Below are positions 62,217 to 64,000 of a DNA stretch of 64,000 bases, piece after piece. Source of the stretch: Lysobacterales bacterium (lineage in GTDB: Bacteria; Pseudomonadota; Gammaproteobacteria; Xanthomonadales; SZUA-5); assembly GCA_019187485.1 (NCBI GenBank), contig JABAQR010000031.1, positions 66,399 to 130,398 of the forward strand. The letters run 5' to 3'. Both the position numbers and the translations under genes were made by a program. Each line of letters starts with the position of its first letter. Position 1 is the stretch's first letter. The notes beneath the pieces are model-generated. The model was given only the letters and a program-made list of their open reading frames with translations. It made no database searches and was not told the origin of the DNA.

Positions 62217-64000
62217 TCAGGACGCGAACAGCAAGCCGTTCAGCCGCCGCACGAAACCGCTCGGATCTTCCAGCTGACCGCCCTCGCTGAGCACCGCCTG
62301 TTCGTGCACCAACTGCGCCCATTCGGCGAAGCGGGCCTCGTCGCCTTCGGCGGCAAGGCGCATTACCACCGGATGCGCCGGATTCAGTTCCAGCGTCGGC
62401 GCCCCGCCAGCCACCGCCTGCCCGGCTTGCTTCAGCAGGCGCTGCGTGTGCAGCGAGAGCTCGTGCTGATCGACCACCAGCACCGCCGCCGAGTCGCGCA
62501 GGCGCGCGCTGCCGCGCACCGCCTTGACCTTGTCGCCCAGCACCGCCTTGACGCGCTCGGCGAGGCCTTCGGGCAATTCCGCGGTCGGTGGCGGCGCCAC
62601 GCCTTCGGCATCCGGGATGCTGGAGAGGTCGACATCACCCTTGGCCACCGAAACGAAGGGCTTGCCCTCGAACTCGCGCAGGTAGGACAAGGCCCACTCG
62701 TCGATGCGGTCCGCAGCCAGGATCACTTCCACGCCCTTGCCGCGGAAGGCCTCCAGGTGCGGCGAGTGGCGCGCACCGAGGTGGGTTTCGGCGGTGATGT
62801 AGTAGATCGCCGTCTGGTTTGGGCGCAGGCGGCCGAGGTAGTCCTGCAGCGAGACCGTCTGCGCGGCGCCCTCGCTGGCGGTGGAGGCAAAGCGCAGCAG
62901 CCTGGCGATGCGCTCGCGGTTGCCGTAGTCCTCGGTGAGGCCTTCCTTGAGGACCTGTCCGAACTCGCGCCAGAAATCCGCGAATTTCTCCGGCTGCTCG
63001 GCGGCCAGCTTGTCGAGCAGGTCGAGGGTGCGCTTGACCACCGCCGAGCGGATCTGCTGGGTCAGCTTGTTGTCCTGCAGCAGTTCGCGCGAGACGTTCA
63101 GCGGCAAGTCGTCGGAATCGACCACGCCGCGCACGAAGCGCAGGTAGGCCGGCAGCAGGTGCTCGGCGGCGTCCATGATGAAGACGCGCTTCACATAGAG
63201 CTTGAGGCCCTGGCGCTCGTCGCGCTGGCCGCCGAACAGGTCGAAGGGTGCCTTGGCCGGGATGTACAGCAGGCTGGTGTAGCTCTGGCCGCCCTCCACC
63301 TTGTTGTGGCTCCACGCCAGCGCCTCGCCGTCGCTGTGCGCGAGATGCTTGAAGAAGCCCTGGTAGTCCTCATCCTTGAGTTCGGTTTTCGGGCGCGTCC
63401 ACAGCGCGGCCGCCTGATTGACCGTCTCCCACTTCGGCTCGCTGCCTTCCTCGGCCTCCGCACGCATGCGGATCGGGAAGGCGATGTGTTCGGAATACTT
63501 GTGCACCAGCGAGCGCAGGCGCCAGGAGGCGGCGAACTCGCCCTCACCCTCCTTCAGGTACAACACGATTTCGCTGCCGCGGGCGGTGCGCTCGATGGTC
63601 TCGACGCTGTACTCGCCCTTGCCGTCGGAGGTCCACAGGACGCCGTCGGCGGCCTCGGCGCCGGCGCGGCGGGTGCGCAGCTCGACCCGGTCGGCGACGA
63701 TGAAGGCCGAGTAGAAACCGACCCCGAACTGGCCGATCAACTGGGCGTCCTTGCGCGCATCACCGGACAGGCTTTCGAGAAAGCGGCGGGTGCCCGAGCG
63801 TGCGATCGTGCCGATGTTCTCGACCACCTCCTCGAGCGTCATGCCGATGCCGTTGTCGCGGATCGTCAAGGTACGCGCCTGCTCGTCGTACTCGAGCTCG
63901 ATGCGCAGTTCCGCATCCCCGGCCATCAGCTCGGGGGCGCGGATCGCCTCGAAGCGCAGCTTGTCGAGCGCATCGGAGGCGTTCGACACCAGCTCGCGCA
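62217..64000 (-). CDS. htpG: Molecular chaperone HtpG (Hsp90), 5' end outside window
   Basis: The frame is open at the right edge. The first visible residues, [19 protein letters not shown], correspond to about residue 30 of the family, so some 28-30 N-terminal residues lie outside. The GTG at 63989 is the Val of that motif, not a start. The ATPase domain has [22 protein letters not shown] and [12 protein letters not shown]. The middle and C-terminal dimerisation domains run to the stop at 62217, giving 593 visible residues. It is an ATP-dependent cytoplasmic chaperone and heads htpG-hslR-DUF6164. Confidence 0.97.

Noticed and set aside
63989..64000. htpG starting at the GTG at 63989
   Set aside because: That GTG is the Val within the conserved [11 protein letters not shown] motif; the true start lies about 30 codons outside the window.

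Overview
The window is GC-rich chromosomal DNA from a gammaproteobacterium. Gene content points to the Xanthomonadales/Lysobacterales. Pointers are a 3-hydroxyanthranilate (kynurenine) cluster, a DUF1631 gene beside nadC, a YtrA-type GntR operon with a GGTG-N16-CACC operator, the long form of Trm112, and a secreted protein ending in FADGFE. No genus can be named from the sequence alone. There is no rRNA operon, CRISPR array, phage module or recognisable insertion sequence.

Layout. 1-7000 (-): N-terminal 2333 codons of a giant secreted repeat protein with two classes of near-identical tandem repeats. 7293-10780 (-): a complete phosphorelay (hybrid histidine kinase, OmpR-type regulator, HPt protein). 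10858-13400 (+): semialdehyde dehydrogenase, RidA-like deaminase and 3-hydroxyanthranilate dioxygenase, then a 518-bp gap with a large hairpin. 13919-20000: sodB, purE-purK (-), Trm112-like protein, DUF1631 protein, nadC. 20072-23518 (-): Ser/Thr kinase with a C-terminal FGE-sulfatase-like domain, plus an FHA protein. 23629-28314: two small membrane proteins, a beta-carbonic anhydrase, a junction of two broken genes (response regulator and C13 peptidase), pxpB-pxpC and a small unknown protein. 28534-37803 (-): a five-gene cell-envelope cassette (VolA-like lipase, DUF1302, DUF1329, YCF48-like, RND/MMPL transporter). 38035-39045 (-): gapA. 39257-45365 (+): initiator tRNA, rimP, nusA, infB, rbfA, truB. 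45427-53182 (+): SDR, kbl, a CotH/lamin-tail secreted protein, an NTP-carrier-like transporter and a GspE/PilB-type ATPase. 53347-56506 (-): ssb, nadM-Nudix, nadV (NAD salvage). 56627-58171 (+): ispB and cytochrome c'. 58349-60934 (+): an autoregulated YtrA-like ABC operon. 61047-61123 (+): tRNA-Pro(CGG). 61417-64000 (-): htpG (5' end outside the window), hslR and a DUF6164 gene.

How the genes work together. NAD metabolism recurs: the 3-hydroxyanthranilate cluster can feed or drain the precursor of quinolinate, nadC uses quinolinate, and nadV-nadM recycle nicotinamide. Two signalling modules sit close together: the His-Asp phosphorelay and the kinase/FHA pair. The most promising under-described system is the envelope cassette at 28.5-37.8 kb. 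It joins a surface lipase, an outer-membrane barrel-like protein, a periplasmic DUF1329 protein, a beta-propeller-like protein and an inner-membrane RND transporter, as expected of a lipid or hydrophobic-compound transport route. The centre of the window is ordinary housekeeping DNA.
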